A stretch of DNA of 64,000 nucleotides from Archaeoglobales archaeon (GTDB lineage Archaea > Halobacteriota > Archaeoglobi > Archaeoglobales > Archaeoglobaceae). Positions within the stretch are counted from its first letter, which is position 1. Each line of letters starts with the position of its first letter. A program made the translations under genes and the position numbers. The DNA lies in NCBI GenBank assembly GCA_011605865.1, contig JAAOZI010000020.1:1-64000 (forward strand), written 5' to 3'. The notes below the pieces were generated by a model. That model was not told where the DNA came from, ran no database searches, and saw only the letters and a list, made by a program, of their open reading frames with translations. Shown here in pieces: positions 46,235 through 55,790 of the stretch.

Positions 46235-46609
46235 TTAAATTATCATCGAGGTCGGTGGTATATGCTTGAACTTTATCTCATTATTCTCGATGTAGATTCC
46301 GTAGCTTTCCATTATATTTAATCCTATAATCGCATCTACCGCTAAATCCTTGATAACTCCAACAGTCTCCTCCTCGGGCAAAACATAGCCCTCAATCTCC
46401 AAGAAAACAGCTGTCCTTCCGATAACATTAGCAAATTTCCCCTTCACAGCTAAGGGAACTTTCTTTGGCTCCTTATAAGGCTCGTAGCCAACCTTCTCTG
46501 CGAGCTCTTTGCCGATATAGCTCCTTCTCGATCCGGTATCGAATAAAGCTAGGGCCTCTACAGCTTTACCATTTTTATGCACTTTGATCCTTTTTTCAAC
46601 CTTAACCAT
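46235..46609 (-). CDS. Clan AA retropepsin-like aspartyl protease domain protein
   Basis: ALFDTGSRRSYIGKELAEKVG and DAIIGLNIMESYGI motifs. Confidence 0.75.
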   Translation of the reverse strand: MVKVEKRIKVHKNGKAVEALALFDTGSRRSYIGKELAEKVGYEPYKEPKKVPLAVKGKFANVIGRTAVFLEIEGYVLPEEETVGVIKDLAVDAIIGLNIMESYGIYIENNEIKFKHIPPTSMII

Positions 46610-46684
46610 TGATATCTCTCTAACATGTTTAAATATAAAGCTTTTGGAACAACATATTTAAGCTTACAGAAACCTGTTTGAAGT

Positions 46685-46945
46685 GGCGAGCTCTCCCGTC
46701 CTAGAGGATGAAAGGCGGGGAGTTTTAGAGCTACATTTCTCTTTGCAGATTCAGCCCTAGGCCGGGTCTCTGACTGGGTTATGAGGCTTCAAGGGAAATT
46801 TGCTAACGCAGTCGTAGTGAATGAAAAATCCAATACCAGCATCCCTAAGATTGGCTCTCCAACGCTCTAAAGCCTGAGAGATTACAATCATTAATAGCTT
46901 TTCTATCATCCCCGCGCCCCAATTGGAGAGACTTCCGAGATGAGA
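46685..46945 (-). mobile_element. IS605/TnpB-type element remnant (right end with omegaRNA-like block)
   Basis: Minus strand CCTAGGGCTGAATCTGCAAAGAGAAATGTAGCTCTAAAACTCCCCGCC then hairpin around CATCCTCTAGGACGGG; block parallels the 47.75 kb remnant. Confidence 0.45.
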
Positions 46946-47010
46946 AAAAGGTTAAATATGAGGAGTTTGTCTTTAGGGCAAGTAACTCCTAAAAAGTCAG
47001 GTGATCTAGA

Positions 47011-47730
47011 ATGGAGGTATCTAAGCTTAAATTTAGAAGTTTAGACGGGAAAGAAGTACCGGCATTTTTTGTAAAGAGTGGGAGTTCGAAGGCAGCTTTA
47101 CTCATACATGGTTACTCTTCATCAAAGCACGAATTATTGGGCCTAGGTTACGAGATCGCTGAAAGAGGCTATGACGCCTACATTATAGACTTAAGAGGAC
47201 ACGGTGAGAATAAGCATATTCTCGATGAGGATGTGATTAACGATGTGGAGGGTGTGATAAGGGAGCTTAGAAGAAATTACAGCTACATCTTAACGATTGG
47301 ACACAGTCTTGGTGGTTTGCTGGGTTTAAAGAGCTCCTCAGACTTTGTAATTGCCATTTCACCGCCACTCTTCTCTGAAATACCAAAAACAGCCAAATTT
47401 ATGCTAAGAGTTAACTCATGCAAAGTAAGGGAAAAAGATGATGATGTTCTTTTCAGAATTCTTAAAAAATATAATCCAGTCGAAAGGGAGAGGGATGCAT
47501 TGATATTATGTGGAATTGGAGAGTCGAAAGGGATAAAAGCCGCTATTGAAAGCTGGAGCAAAAGTAGAAATGTTAGAGTTGTATTTTTAGACGAAAATCA
47601 GGCAAAGTTGCCGGAAATCGATGTAGAATGCGAAGAACTCAAACGTTATATTCCAAATTTCGTGAGCCATCAAGCAATTGTGCACGCCGTCGTCAGCATT
47701 TCTAAGTATCTGACCTCCTCCACGCCCTAA
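47011..47730 (+). CDS. Alpha/beta hydrolase
   Basis: LLIHGYSSSKHE; GHSLGG nucleophile elbow; DLRGHGEN. Confidence 0.82.
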   Translation: MEVSKLKFRSLDGKEVPAFFVKSGSSKAALLIHGYSSSKHELLGLGYEIAERGYDAYIIDLRGHGENKHILDEDVINDVEGVIRELRRNYSYILTIGHSLGGLLGLKSSSDFVIAISPPLFSEIPKTAKFMLRVNSCKVREKDDDVLFRILKKYNPVERERDALILCGIGESKGIKAAIESWSKSRNVRVVFLDENQAKLPEIDVECEELKRYIPNFVSHQAIVHAVVSISKYLTSSTP

Positions 47731-47945
47731 AGGCGAACGTCGCTGCCAGAGGTTCAGGGCTACATTCCCCCTTTTTCGGAGTTTAGCCTAGGTCACTCTT
47801 GGCCCATTACCCCTGCCAGATCAGCGTTGAATGCCTTTTTCAGCCTTTCGCATTTAAAAAGCCCTCTTTTAATCCTTTTCTCGCAACCATCTCCATGTAT
47901 CGGCATTCAGATGTTGGATTCAATCTGACCTAAAAGGCTAAAAAG
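47712..47945 (-). mobile_element. tnpB C-terminal (zinc-ribbon) remnant plus right-end hairpin
   Basis: 47906..47793 minus encodes MPIHGDGCEKRIKRGLFKCERLKKAFNADLAGVMGQE* (TnpB-like RIKRGLFKC...NADLAGA); then GAATGTAGCCCTGAACCTCTGGCAG and CGCCTTTAGGGCG. Confidence 0.6.
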
Positions 47946-48013
47946 ATTTTTCAGTTAAATTTTTTTGAAATTAAAAAACTTTTTAAACTTTTAAAATTAA
48001 AACGATTAAAACC

Positions 48014-48025
48014 GAAAACTTTAAA
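48014..48025 (+). promoter_or_regulatory. Candidate BRE/TATA GAAAACTTTAAA upstream of acyl-CoA synthetase
   Basis: Exact copy of the 12-mer at 40359; about 22 bp before the start codon. Confidence 0.4.
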
Positions 48026-48047
48026 GTCTATCTTCTAACATTTAAAC

Positions 48048-49733
48048 ATGGTATCGTTAAAAGATTTAGAGAAAAAGATAGAGAAATACTTGCCACCAAA
48101 AGAACTCTGGCCAGAGTTCAAGATACCAAAAGACTTCTATGAGAGTCTACCCCAAAATCTAAACTTGGCGGAGGAAATTCTTGAAAAAACTGCAGAAAAA
48201 AGAAAGCACAAGGTTGCCATTTACTTCGAAGATCAGAAATACACCTATAGAGAGCTTTCAGAACTCTCAAACAAGCTAGCTTCTGCACTTACGGAACTGG
48301 GCGTAAAGCCGCTAGATAGAGTGGCAATTCGCTTCTCTAACATTCCAGAAGCCGTGATCTCGAACTTCGGCATACTGAAGACTGGAGCTCTACCCGTAAC
48401 TTTACATCCAAGATGGAGCAAAAAGGAAGTTCTTCACGTTCTTAACGATAGTGGGGCTAAACTGTTGATCACAGAGAAAGATCTGCTAAAGGAGGTCAAC
48501 GAGGTAAAGTCCGAGCTGAAGTATCTTCAAAACGTTATTGTGGTTGGCGATGGAGAGGGATACCTCAGTTTCGGGGAATTAATTAAAAAGGGAAGCAGAA
48601 AATTTGAACCGGTAGAGGTTCCTAAAGACTCTCCTGGAGTTCTGCTTTATACCTCCGGAACTACAGGTCCTCCAAAAGGAGTTGTCCACTTTATACCCGG
48701 CATACTGACTGTAGTGAGAAATGTAGGAAACTACGTCTGGAAGCTTACGGATGAGGATGTCTTTGGAAGCGCGGCGCCGATTACATTTGCCCTAGGCTAT
48801 GGAGGACTGGCACTAATTCCATACTACTTTGGAAGTGCAGTCTCTCTTATGAGACAGCCAGCGCCAGATTACGTTTTCTCCATGATAGAGAAGCACGGAG
48901 TAACTGTTATGAGCATGGCTCCTACTTGGTACAGAAAGACATTACCTGTACTGGATAAATTATTGCAAAAGTACGACACAAGCACGGTTAGATTGTTCAC
49001 AGGAGGAGGGGAAGCTTTCGGAGCCGATGCAATCAAGGCTTGGTATGAGAAAACTGGGAAGATGATTGCAGAGGGCTTTGGAGCAACAGAGCTTTTCTAC
49101 ATTTCAATATCTAATGCTGTAGCCCCCAAACCAAAACCCGGCTCAATTGGTATGCCTGTACCTGGCGTGGAGGTCAACATAGTTGATCCGGAGAACTTCC
49201 AGCCAATAACGGAGCCTAGAAAGGAAGGATTAATGTTAATAAAAGCACCTTGTGGAACGGTTTATTGGAATCCGTATGCTGAGGATAACAAGTTGCTGAA
49301 GAAAATGAAAAAGGATGTTTTGATGAAGAGTGTGGCCTTAGGAGATCTAGCATACAAAGATGAAGAAGGTTACATATGGTTTGCAGGGAAGGGAGAAGAC
49401 ATAATCAAGAGCTCCGGTTACAGAATTGGAGCGGATGAGATCGAAGTGACTCTTATGGGCCATCCAGCGGTTGATGATGCCGGCGTTGTAGGGGTTCCAC
49501 ATCCCGTGAGGGGAGAAGACGTTGTAGCATTTGTAGTGCTAAAGAAGGGCTATGAAGCAAGTGAAAAGACTAAGAAAGAAATCTACGAATACCTCCAAGC
49601 TAACCTTGCAAAGTACAAGTTGCCAAGAGAGATATTCTTTGTGGAGAGTCTACCCAGACATCTAACTGGCAAGTTGCTGAGAAGAGAACTAAAGGAAATT
49701 GCAAAGAAAATGTACACGCCCAAAGGAGATTGA
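48048..49733 (+). CDS. AMP-forming acyl-CoA synthetase (aryl/acyl acid-CoA ligase-like)
   Basis: LLYTSGTTGPPKGVVH; GFGATELF; GYRIGADEIE; PRHLTGKLLRREL. Confidence 0.92.
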   Translation: MVSLKDLEKKIEKYLPPKELWPEFKIPKDFYESLPQNLNLAEEILEKTAEKRKHKVAIYFEDQKYTYRELSELSNKLASALTELGVKPLDRVAIRFSNIPEAVISNFGILKTGALPVTLHPRWSKKEVLHVLNDSGAKLLITEKDLLKEVNEVKSELKYLQNVIVVGDGEGYLSFGELIKKGSRKFEPVEVPKDSPGVLLYTSGTTGPPKGVVHFIPGILTVVRNVGNYVWKLTDEDVFGSAAPITFALGYGGLALIPYYFGSAVSLMRQPAPDYVFSMIEKHGVTVMSMAPTWYRKTLPVLDKLLQKYDTSTVRLFTGGGEAFGADAIKAWYEKTGKMIAEGFGATELFYISISNAVAPKPKPGSIGMPVPGVEVNIVDPENFQPITEPRKEGLMLIKAPCGTVYWNPYAEDNKLLKKMKKDVLMKSVALGDLAYKDEEGYIWFAGKGEDIIKSSGYRIGADEIEVTLMGHPAVDDAGVVGVPHPVRGEDVVAFVVLKKGYEASEKTKKEIYEYLQANLAKYKLPREIFFVESLPRHLTGKLLRRELKEIAKKMYTPKGD

Positions 49734-50396
49734 TCAAATAAAAAATTTTTTCAAAATTTTTTCCCCACCCTCTTTTTCTCCTGCGTATAGAAGTTTCCCA
49801 TTTGTGAGAACACAGATGTAATCGCTCATTGAAAAAATCTTCTCCAGCTCGTCGTGCGTGACAACCAGAATTCCCCTTTTTCTTCCCTCCTCTTCTAGCA
49901 ATTTAATTATTCTTTCCTTTATCTTTTCATGCAAACCTTGAAACGGTTCGTCGAGTAGCAAATATTTCGAATTTTTTGCAAAAGCTCTTGCCAGAATTAC
50001 CATTTGTCTTTCTCCACCGCTCAGATCCCTAGCTTTTTTCTCAGAAATCTTTTTTAGTTCTGGAAAGTATTCATATGCTCTATTCCTATCGCAAAATCTT
50101 AAGTTCTCGTCAACCGTGAGAGACAAGGGCAATTTCATCCTCTCAGGGGCCATTATGATTCCTAATTTTACTCTTTCATGTGCCTTTTTCATAGTTATGT
50201 CAAGGCCATCTAGTAATATTTTCCCGGAACTCGGTCTAAGCAGTCCGGCAAGAATTTTGAGCAAAGTCGTCTTCCCGCTACCATTTGGGCCTGCTATAAG
50301 ATTTATTCCCCGATCGAAGCACAGATTTACCGAATCAAGTATTTTTTTCGAGTTCATGGTTAGAGATATCTCAACTGCTTCCAACAATTTTACCAC
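49734..50396 (-). CDS. Branched-chain amino acid-type ABC transporter ATPase (LivF-like)
   Basis: GPNGSGKTTLLK; LSGGERQMVILARA; LLLDEPFQGL. Confidence 0.85.
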   Translation of the reverse strand: MVKLLEAVEISLTMNSKKILDSVNLCFDRGINLIAGPNGSGKTTLLKILAGLLRPSSGKILLDGLDITMKKAHERVKLGIIMAPERMKLPLSLTVDENLRFCDRNRAYEYFPELKKISEKKARDLSGGERQMVILARAFAKNSKYLLLDEPFQGLHEKIKERIIKLLEEEGRKRGILVVTHDELEKIFSMSDYICVLTNGKLLYAGEKEGGEKILKKFFI

Positions 50397-50991
50397 CCCT
50401 TATCTCAAGCATCTGTGATGCGATGGTTTTCAGTATCTTAGTTCTGTGTGCCGTGATTATCATGGAAATTTCACTTCCCCTCTTCTTGAGAAACTCAAGA
50501 ACAACCTCCACATTTTCAGCGTCAAGCGATGCGAAAGGTTCGTCGAGTAGCGCTAGTTTAGGCTTCAATGCAAAACACATCGCAAGCTGCAACAACTTTA
50601 CCTTTCCCTGTGATATTTCTTTCGCTTTTTTGAAGAGGACATCTTCTAGATTTAATTCTTTGCAGATCTCAGCCGTATAGTCTGTTTCTCTTGCTGCTAA
50701 AAGAACATTCTCGTGAACTGTTAGATTCCAAAAAACTCTCGGTATTTGGAATGCCATTGCAACGCCGAGTTTGACTATCTCCTGCGGAGCTTTATTAGTT
50801 ATCTCCCTCCCGTTAAAAAATACCCTTCCACAACTGGGTTTTTCAAATCCTGAAATTATCTTAAGCAGAGTTGTTTTGCCGCTTCCATTGGCACCGTAAA
50901 TTCCGAGTATTCCATTTTTCAAGCTAAATGTTACATTCTTCAAAACAACATTTCTGCCAAACATTTTAGACACTTCTATCACTTCTAGCAT
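50371..50991 (-). CDS. Branched-chain amino acid-type ABC transporter ATPase (LivG-like)
   Basis: GANGSGKTTLLKIISG; ALLDEPFASLD; operon. Confidence 0.85.
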   Translation of the reverse strand: MLEVIEVSKMFGRNVVLKNVTFSLKNGILGIYGANGSGKTTLLKIISGFEKPSCGRVFFNGREITNKAPQEIVKLGVAMAFQIPRVFWNLTVHENVLLAARETDYTAEICKELNLEDVLFKKAKEISQGKVKLLQLAMCFALKPKLALLDEPFASLDAENVEVVLEFLKKRGSEISMIITAHRTKILKTIASQMLEIRGGKIVGSS

Positions 50992-51808
50992 AACTCTGAG
51001 TATATGAAGCTAAAATCAAGGCTACTGCATAAATTGCATAATGAAACTCTGGCACATAGGGTGAAAGGAACCAAGAAAGAAAAACTACCGTGTAGCTTCC
51101 TAGAATACTCGACCAAATTTTCCCTTGTCCAATGGTTGCTGCAACAAATGGAAACAGAGAAAAATAGGGGGAAAATACACCGGGCGATACGTGGCCGAAA
51201 ATTGCCGCATGTAAGATCCCCGCAATAGATGCCAGGCTACATGAAATCGCGAATCCGAATACTTTGAACGGTAGGGAATTTATGCCTATAGCTTTTGCTG
51301 CGATTTCGTCATCTCTCACGGCTTTTACTTTCAAACCAAAATATGAATTTGAAATTTTCCAGATTAGCAGACACGACAAGATTAGAATTGTCACAGAAAT
51401 GAGATAAATTAGATCCAAGTTTATCGAGGGAGCTCTAAATCCTTCCTCACCACCTTTACCTTCAAAAACAATGTGGTGCGCCAAATACCATAAGAATACT
51501 GAAAAAACAAAACTTGCAAATGGAAAGGTATGCTTCCCAAAAATTGATAACGGAAACAATAGAAAAGTTGTAAGGGGGGAGAAGAAAAGAAGTAGGGGAT
51601 TAATTGCAAATAGGTATGCAGAGACACCGAAAGGTATTGAATGACCAAGGCTTGCCCAGCCCAAATCTTTTTCCAAATATAACCAAGATACAGTAAAAAT
51701 TGCCAGAGTTAAAGCAGAAGCTGCTAGCAGTTTTGTATAGCAATCTAAGAATACTGGTAAGATTAGTAACACCAGTACTAGAATCCGGATTGCTATACTA
51801 ACCAACAT
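50966..51808 (-). CDS. ABC transporter permease, LivM-like
   Basis: Hydrophobic; KAVRDDEIAAKAIGIN motif. Confidence 0.85.
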   Translation of the reverse strand: MLVSIAIRILVLVLLILPVFLDCYTKLLAASALTLAIFTVSWLYLEKDLGWASLGHSIPFGVSAYLFAINPLLLFFSPLTTFLLFPLSIFGKHTFPFASFVFSVFLWYLAHHIVFEGKGGEEGFRAPSINLDLIYLISVTILILSCLLIWKISNSYFGLKVKAVRDDEIAAKAIGINSLPFKVFGFAISCSLASIAGILHAAIFGHVSPGVFSPYFSLFPFVAATIGQGKIWSSILGSYTVVFLSWFLSPYVPEFHYAIYAVALILASYTQSYARSDRSV

Positions 51809-52482
51809 ACTCCGAAAGAGGTCGGTAAAAGTAGGATATAAGCTTTCTCTCTAAAAACGTTTGCAATTGTTGCTATGAAGAGTGAAAAGATCATGTAGAG
51901 CCAGCCAATTGTTGGGCTTATTACTCTTCCAGAAAGATACAGGCCCCCTATACTGCAGAAAAAAGCTGAAGAAATGACTAAAACAATAGCCCTAGCCTTT
52001 TCCGCATCAATTCCATATAACTCCGCATTTTCTATATCCTCCTCAATAACTTTCAGTTTTAACCTGCTGAAGGGTTTTTTTAGTTCAAATGCCAGAAATA
52101 GAATTAAAAAGGTTGCTGAAATCATAGAGGCCAAAAAGTGTTCAAAAACTAATTTATAACCAAAAAAATAGAATATCCTTGAATCCAGTAAAATGTTTTC
52201 AACTCTAAACAAGATTCTTAAAGCTTCTTCTATTGCTATTGCAATACCGAGAGAAAATATGGTTGCTTTACTCGCATCCATTCTTTTTGAACCGATATGT
52301 AACAAAAGACCAATCCAAGCGCCAAATATCGGTGTGATAAATAGGCTGAATACTGAAAGATATCCACCCAGTGTAAAAATTGAGCCAAACGATAAATTCA
52401 CAACTTTTGCAACTCTGTAGGAAAGTAGCACGCAAAGAGCGAGCGATGCATAAATTAGCGCCGAAAAAAATAATGAAATCAT
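51793..52482 (-). CDS. ABC transporter permease, LivH-like
   Basis: Hydrophobic; VVNLSFGSIFTLGGY; operon. Confidence 0.82.
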   Translation of the reverse strand: MISLFFSALIYASLALCVLLSYRVAKVVNLSFGSIFTLGGYLSVFSLFITPIFGAWIGLLLHIGSKRMDASKATIFSLGIAIAIEEALRILFRVENILLDSRIFYFFGYKLVFEHFLASMISATFLILFLAFELKKPFSRLKLKVIEEDIENAELYGIDAEKARAIVLVISSAFFCSIGGLYLSGRVISPTIGWLYMIFSLFIATIANVFREKAYILLLPTSFGVCWLV

Positions 52483-53615
52483 GAAACGACCTGTATTTTA
52501 CCTTCTCTATATATTCCTATAGTTCCCTGTAGCTTTTCGCTACCCCATTTAGCCTGATGATTTTCATCGAACTCATAAACTCCGGCAGCTCCGATGAAAG
52601 TTCCCCTTTCTAGGTTAGATATCAAGTCTCCCCCCCTTGCAGCTGCTTGCGTCACTATAAGGATAGCATCGTACGTTAAGATCCCTGCATAGTTGTTGGC
52701 CTCCGTTCCATAATACTTCCTATAGTCTTCGAAGTATTTCTTTGTTAAATTCGTTTTTGCTTTCACCTCTAGTGCTGCGGCCTGGAAAGCTATTCCACTA
52801 ATATTTAATTTCGCTAGAATATCCGGTAAGGCAAGCGTTCCACCGACAGAATATATAGTCGCATTTCCTCCTGCTAATCTGTACTCTCTCACAAAATCAA
52901 CACTACCCAAACCCGGATCACCAACAATGATAACTTCTACATCCTTTTTTGCTACTTCCTGCGCAACTCGTTTGTAATCCTCAGGAGAAACAGTTGGAGA
53001 TTTTACCCAAGATTCACCTCTGAACTCTGCTTTGGTTGAGTTCTTTATAAGACTGAACATTCCCAAGTTAAAGGTCTTCAAAGGCTCATACCCAATTAGA
53101 TAGTAGCTTTTTGCTTTTGTTTTTTCAAGAAATTCGATAGCCAAAATTCCCCAATAGCTTGTGTTGTACGCGTTTCTGAAAACGTATTTGTTTCCAGTTT
53201 TTACTTTGCTTTCAAGATCGGCTGAAGCTACACTCGCAACAAATACAACTTTGGATTCATTTGCGGTATCTGCTGCTGTCATCGCTTGCGGGCTTGAATA
53301 AGTACCCACTATTGCTGTTACACCCTCCCTTACAAGGCTTAAAAATGCAGTTTTTGTGGTTTCCGGTTTATCACCGCAATCGTATATAATGACTTTTACA
53401 TTATACCCCATCTCTTTTGCGTGTTTTTCGGCCAACTTTGCAGCATTTTCCATAACTAAGCCTGCAGAGGAGAATTCACCGGTTTTTGGGACTAGAACTC
53501 CAATCTTTATCTCAGGCATTTGGGGTTGCGGCGTTGGAGTTTGAGGAGGAGTTGCGCAGAACAATAGAAAAACTATGAGTCCCACAATCAGTCCAGCCTT
53601 TAGCTTTCCTATCAT
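52479..53615 (-). CDS. ABC transporter substrate-binding lipoprotein, LivJ-like
   Basis: Signal peptide with Cys; IKIGVLVPKTGEFSSAG; periplasmic-binding family 6-like. Confidence 0.88.
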   Translation of the reverse strand: MIGKLKAGLIVGLIVFLLFCATPPQTPTPQPQMPEIKIGVLVPKTGEFSSAGLVMENAAKLAEKHAKEMGYNVKVIIYDCGDKPETTKTAFLSLVREGVTAIVGTYSSPQAMTAADTANESKVVFVASVASADLESKVKTGNKYVFRNAYNTSYWGILAIEFLEKTKAKSYYLIGYEPLKTFNLGMFSLIKNSTKAEFRGESWVKSPTVSPEDYKRVAQEVAKKDVEVIIVGDPGLGSVDFVREYRLAGGNATIYSVGGTLALPDILAKLNISGIAFQAAALEVKAKTNLTKKYFEDYRKYYGTEANNYAGILTYDAILIVTQAAARGGDLISNLERGTFIGAAGVYEFDENHQAKWGSEKLQGTIGIYREGKIQVVS

Positions 53616-53654
53616 AAACGACCCCTCCTCTTATTTATTATTTCCCCAACTTAA

Positions 53655-53945
53655 GAGTCGTCTCGCCCTAAAGGGCATGAGCCATTTTTACTATATGTGA
53701 CTATTCCACCCTAAAGGGCGGAGCTTCCGGCGTTTAGCTGGGGTTTTAGCTTTCCATCATCTGCCGGTTCAAAGCCAAGCTCCCCAATCCTATGCCTCTC
53801 GTCAAGGCATGGGCTATATTTGTTGTAAACAAGCCCGCATTTCGGCATTTGAATCCACTTCATTGACTTGGGCAACATGCCCGCATCTTAATTTTTACAT
53901 GTTTATTTATTTAAGCTTTTCTCATCCAATCCCCGAGGGGGATTC
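53655..53945 (-). mobile_element. Non-autonomous IS605-like element (left end plus omegaRNA-like right end, no intact transposase)
   Basis: Minus strand left block GGATGAGAAAAGCTTAAATAAATAAACATGTAAAAATTAAGATGCGGGCATGTTGCCCAAG; right block TGAACCGGCAGAT...TAAACGCCGGAAGC and hairpin CCGCCCTTTAGGGTGG; blocks shared with 1-290 and 40.0-40.2 kb. Confidence 0.5.
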
Positions 53946-54201
53946 TCGTTTTAAGATGAGTTTGTGAGACTCTAAGGTCTTGACTTGAGTTTCCATTCCA
54001 TTCGCGGAGTCATTAGGAGTATACACTATGCTAACAAACATAAAAAAAGCTTCAAATTTCTAATGAGAATTTTATTTTTAATTTATTACATAATTAATTT
54101 AAGTTTTTCAAAAACTTTTATAAACTTAAGAAGACATTTACAAATGTTAAAAAAAGATAGAATTTAAAAAAGAAAAAGTAGTTAGTAATAAGGTGTTGCC
54201 T

Positions 54202-55476
54202 ATGTCTGAAGTAAAACTACTTGGCATGGAGCCGGAAAAGGGCAGATGGGTATTGGTTTTGGCGGGTTTGATTATAAACATAGCCTTAGGAGCGATATAC
54301 GCCTACAGCATAATCCAAATACCAATCAGAAAGCTATTTGAAACTGTTTACGGTTTGAAACCGACAGCAACCGAGATGCAGTTGCCCTTCATCGTTTTTC
54401 TACTCCTATTTGCACTTACAATGCCGCTGATGGGGAGATATATCGAAAAGCACGGGCCTAGAAAAATAGCAATCCTTGGCGGAATCGTTGTTGGTATAGG
54501 CTGGTTTGCTGCCTCATTTGCAACGTCTCCAATTTCTCTGGTATTCCTTTATGGAGTAATAGGCGGAATAGGTGTGGGAATAGCATACAACTGTCCGATT
54601 GTCACTTCAGGAAGGTGGTTCCCTGACAGGCGTGGACTTGCTGTGGGTTTAACTGTTCTGGGTTTCGGATTCTCGGCTGCGATTACGGGACCGCTGATGG
54701 ATTTCCTGATGGCAGCTTATGGTGTGGAGAACTCCCTACGCATGCTCGGAGTTCTTTACGCGGCCATAATCATTGTATGCGCTTTGGTTCTCCGCTTCCC
54801 TCCCGCAGGATGGACACCAAAGGGGTGGAAACCGCCCGAGAGCGCTGCTAAAGCTCCAACGGTAGATTTCATGCGGAATGAGATGGTCAAAACAAAGACT
54901 TTCTATGGTCTCTGGATCTGTTACACAATAGGGACGCTAGCAGGTTTACTTGCTATTGGTGTTTCAAAGCCTGTAGGTCTTGAGGTTGCAAAGAATATCG
55001 GTATATCGGAGAAAGAGATTTCCGCAATGCTTACAGCACTCGTGATTCCGTTTGCATGCTGCAATGGATTCGGAAGACCGCTTTTTGGATGGATAGTAGA
55101 CAGGCTTAAACCCATGAGAGCGGCTTTGATATCTTTCACGCTGATCTTCTTGGCTTCGATGGCGATGTATCTCTATCCTGCATCCCTCGCAGTATACACA
55201 ATAGTCTTTGCAATACTCTGGCTTAATTTGGGTGGATGGCTTGCAATTGCTCCAGCTTCGACTGCAGCTTTCTTTGGAGTAAAGGACTATGCCAGAAACT
55301 ATGGACTAGTTTTTACAGCTTATGGAGCCGGAGCCGTGATAGGAAACTTGCTAGTAGGACAGGCAAAAGATATCTTCGGGGCATACATCGCAGCGTTTCC
55401 CTATGTTGCAGTGCTTGCAATCCTTGGCTTAATCTTAGCGGCAACACTACTGAGACCACCTGTAAAGAAAACATAA
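54202..55476 (+). CDS. OFA (oxalate/formate antiporter)-family MFS transporter
   Basis: 12-TM-like; NIALGAIYAYSIIQIPI; GGIGVGIAYNCPI; GRWFPDRRGLAVGL. Confidence 0.88.
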   Translation: MSEVKLLGMEPEKGRWVLVLAGLIINIALGAIYAYSIIQIPIRKLFETVYGLKPTATEMQLPFIVFLLLFALTMPLMGRYIEKHGPRKIAILGGIVVGIGWFAASFATSPISLVFLYGVIGGIGVGIAYNCPIVTSGRWFPDRRGLAVGLTVLGFGFSAAITGPLMDFLMAAYGVENSLRMLGVLYAAIIIVCALVLRFPPAGWTPKGWKPPESAAKAPTVDFMRNEMVKTKTFYGLWICYTIGTLAGLLAIGVSKPVGLEVAKNIGISEKEISAMLTALVIPFACCNGFGRPLFGWIVDRLKPMRAALISFTLIFLASMAMYLYPASLAVYTIVFAILWLNLGGWLAIAPASTAAFFGVKDYARNYGLVFTAYGAGAVIGNLLVGQAKDIFGAYIAAFPYVAVLAILGLILAATLLRPPVKKT

Positions 55477-55623
55477 AAATATTTTAATTTTTTAATTTAT
55501 TTTCTTTTTAAGTCTGAGCGCTTGTGAATTGCAGAGTATTAGCAACGGTAGCTTTTGACAGAAATGGATTTTAATTGAACACACCGAAATTCCTAGTTTA
55601 GCTAGAGGGGGTGTCAGCTCCAA

Positions 55624-55696
55624 AGCCGCCGGCGGGATTTGAACCCGCGACCTGGTGATTACAAGTCACCCGCTCTGCCAGCTGAGCCACGGCGGC
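55624..55696 (-). tRNA. tRNA-Thr(UGU)
   Basis: Minus strand GCCGCCGTGGCTCAGCTGGCAGAGCGGGTGACTTGTAATCACCAGGTCGCGGGTTCAAATCCCGCCGGCGGCT; complete cloverleaf, anticodon TGT, no encoded CCA. Confidence 0.95.
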
Positions 55697-55790
55697 TTCA
55701 AATTTCTTTTGCATTTCTGTATTTTTTCTGTATTTAAAGTCTTTTCTTTTCACTTAGCAAATTTAAAAAGCAGATCCGACACGCAACTAT

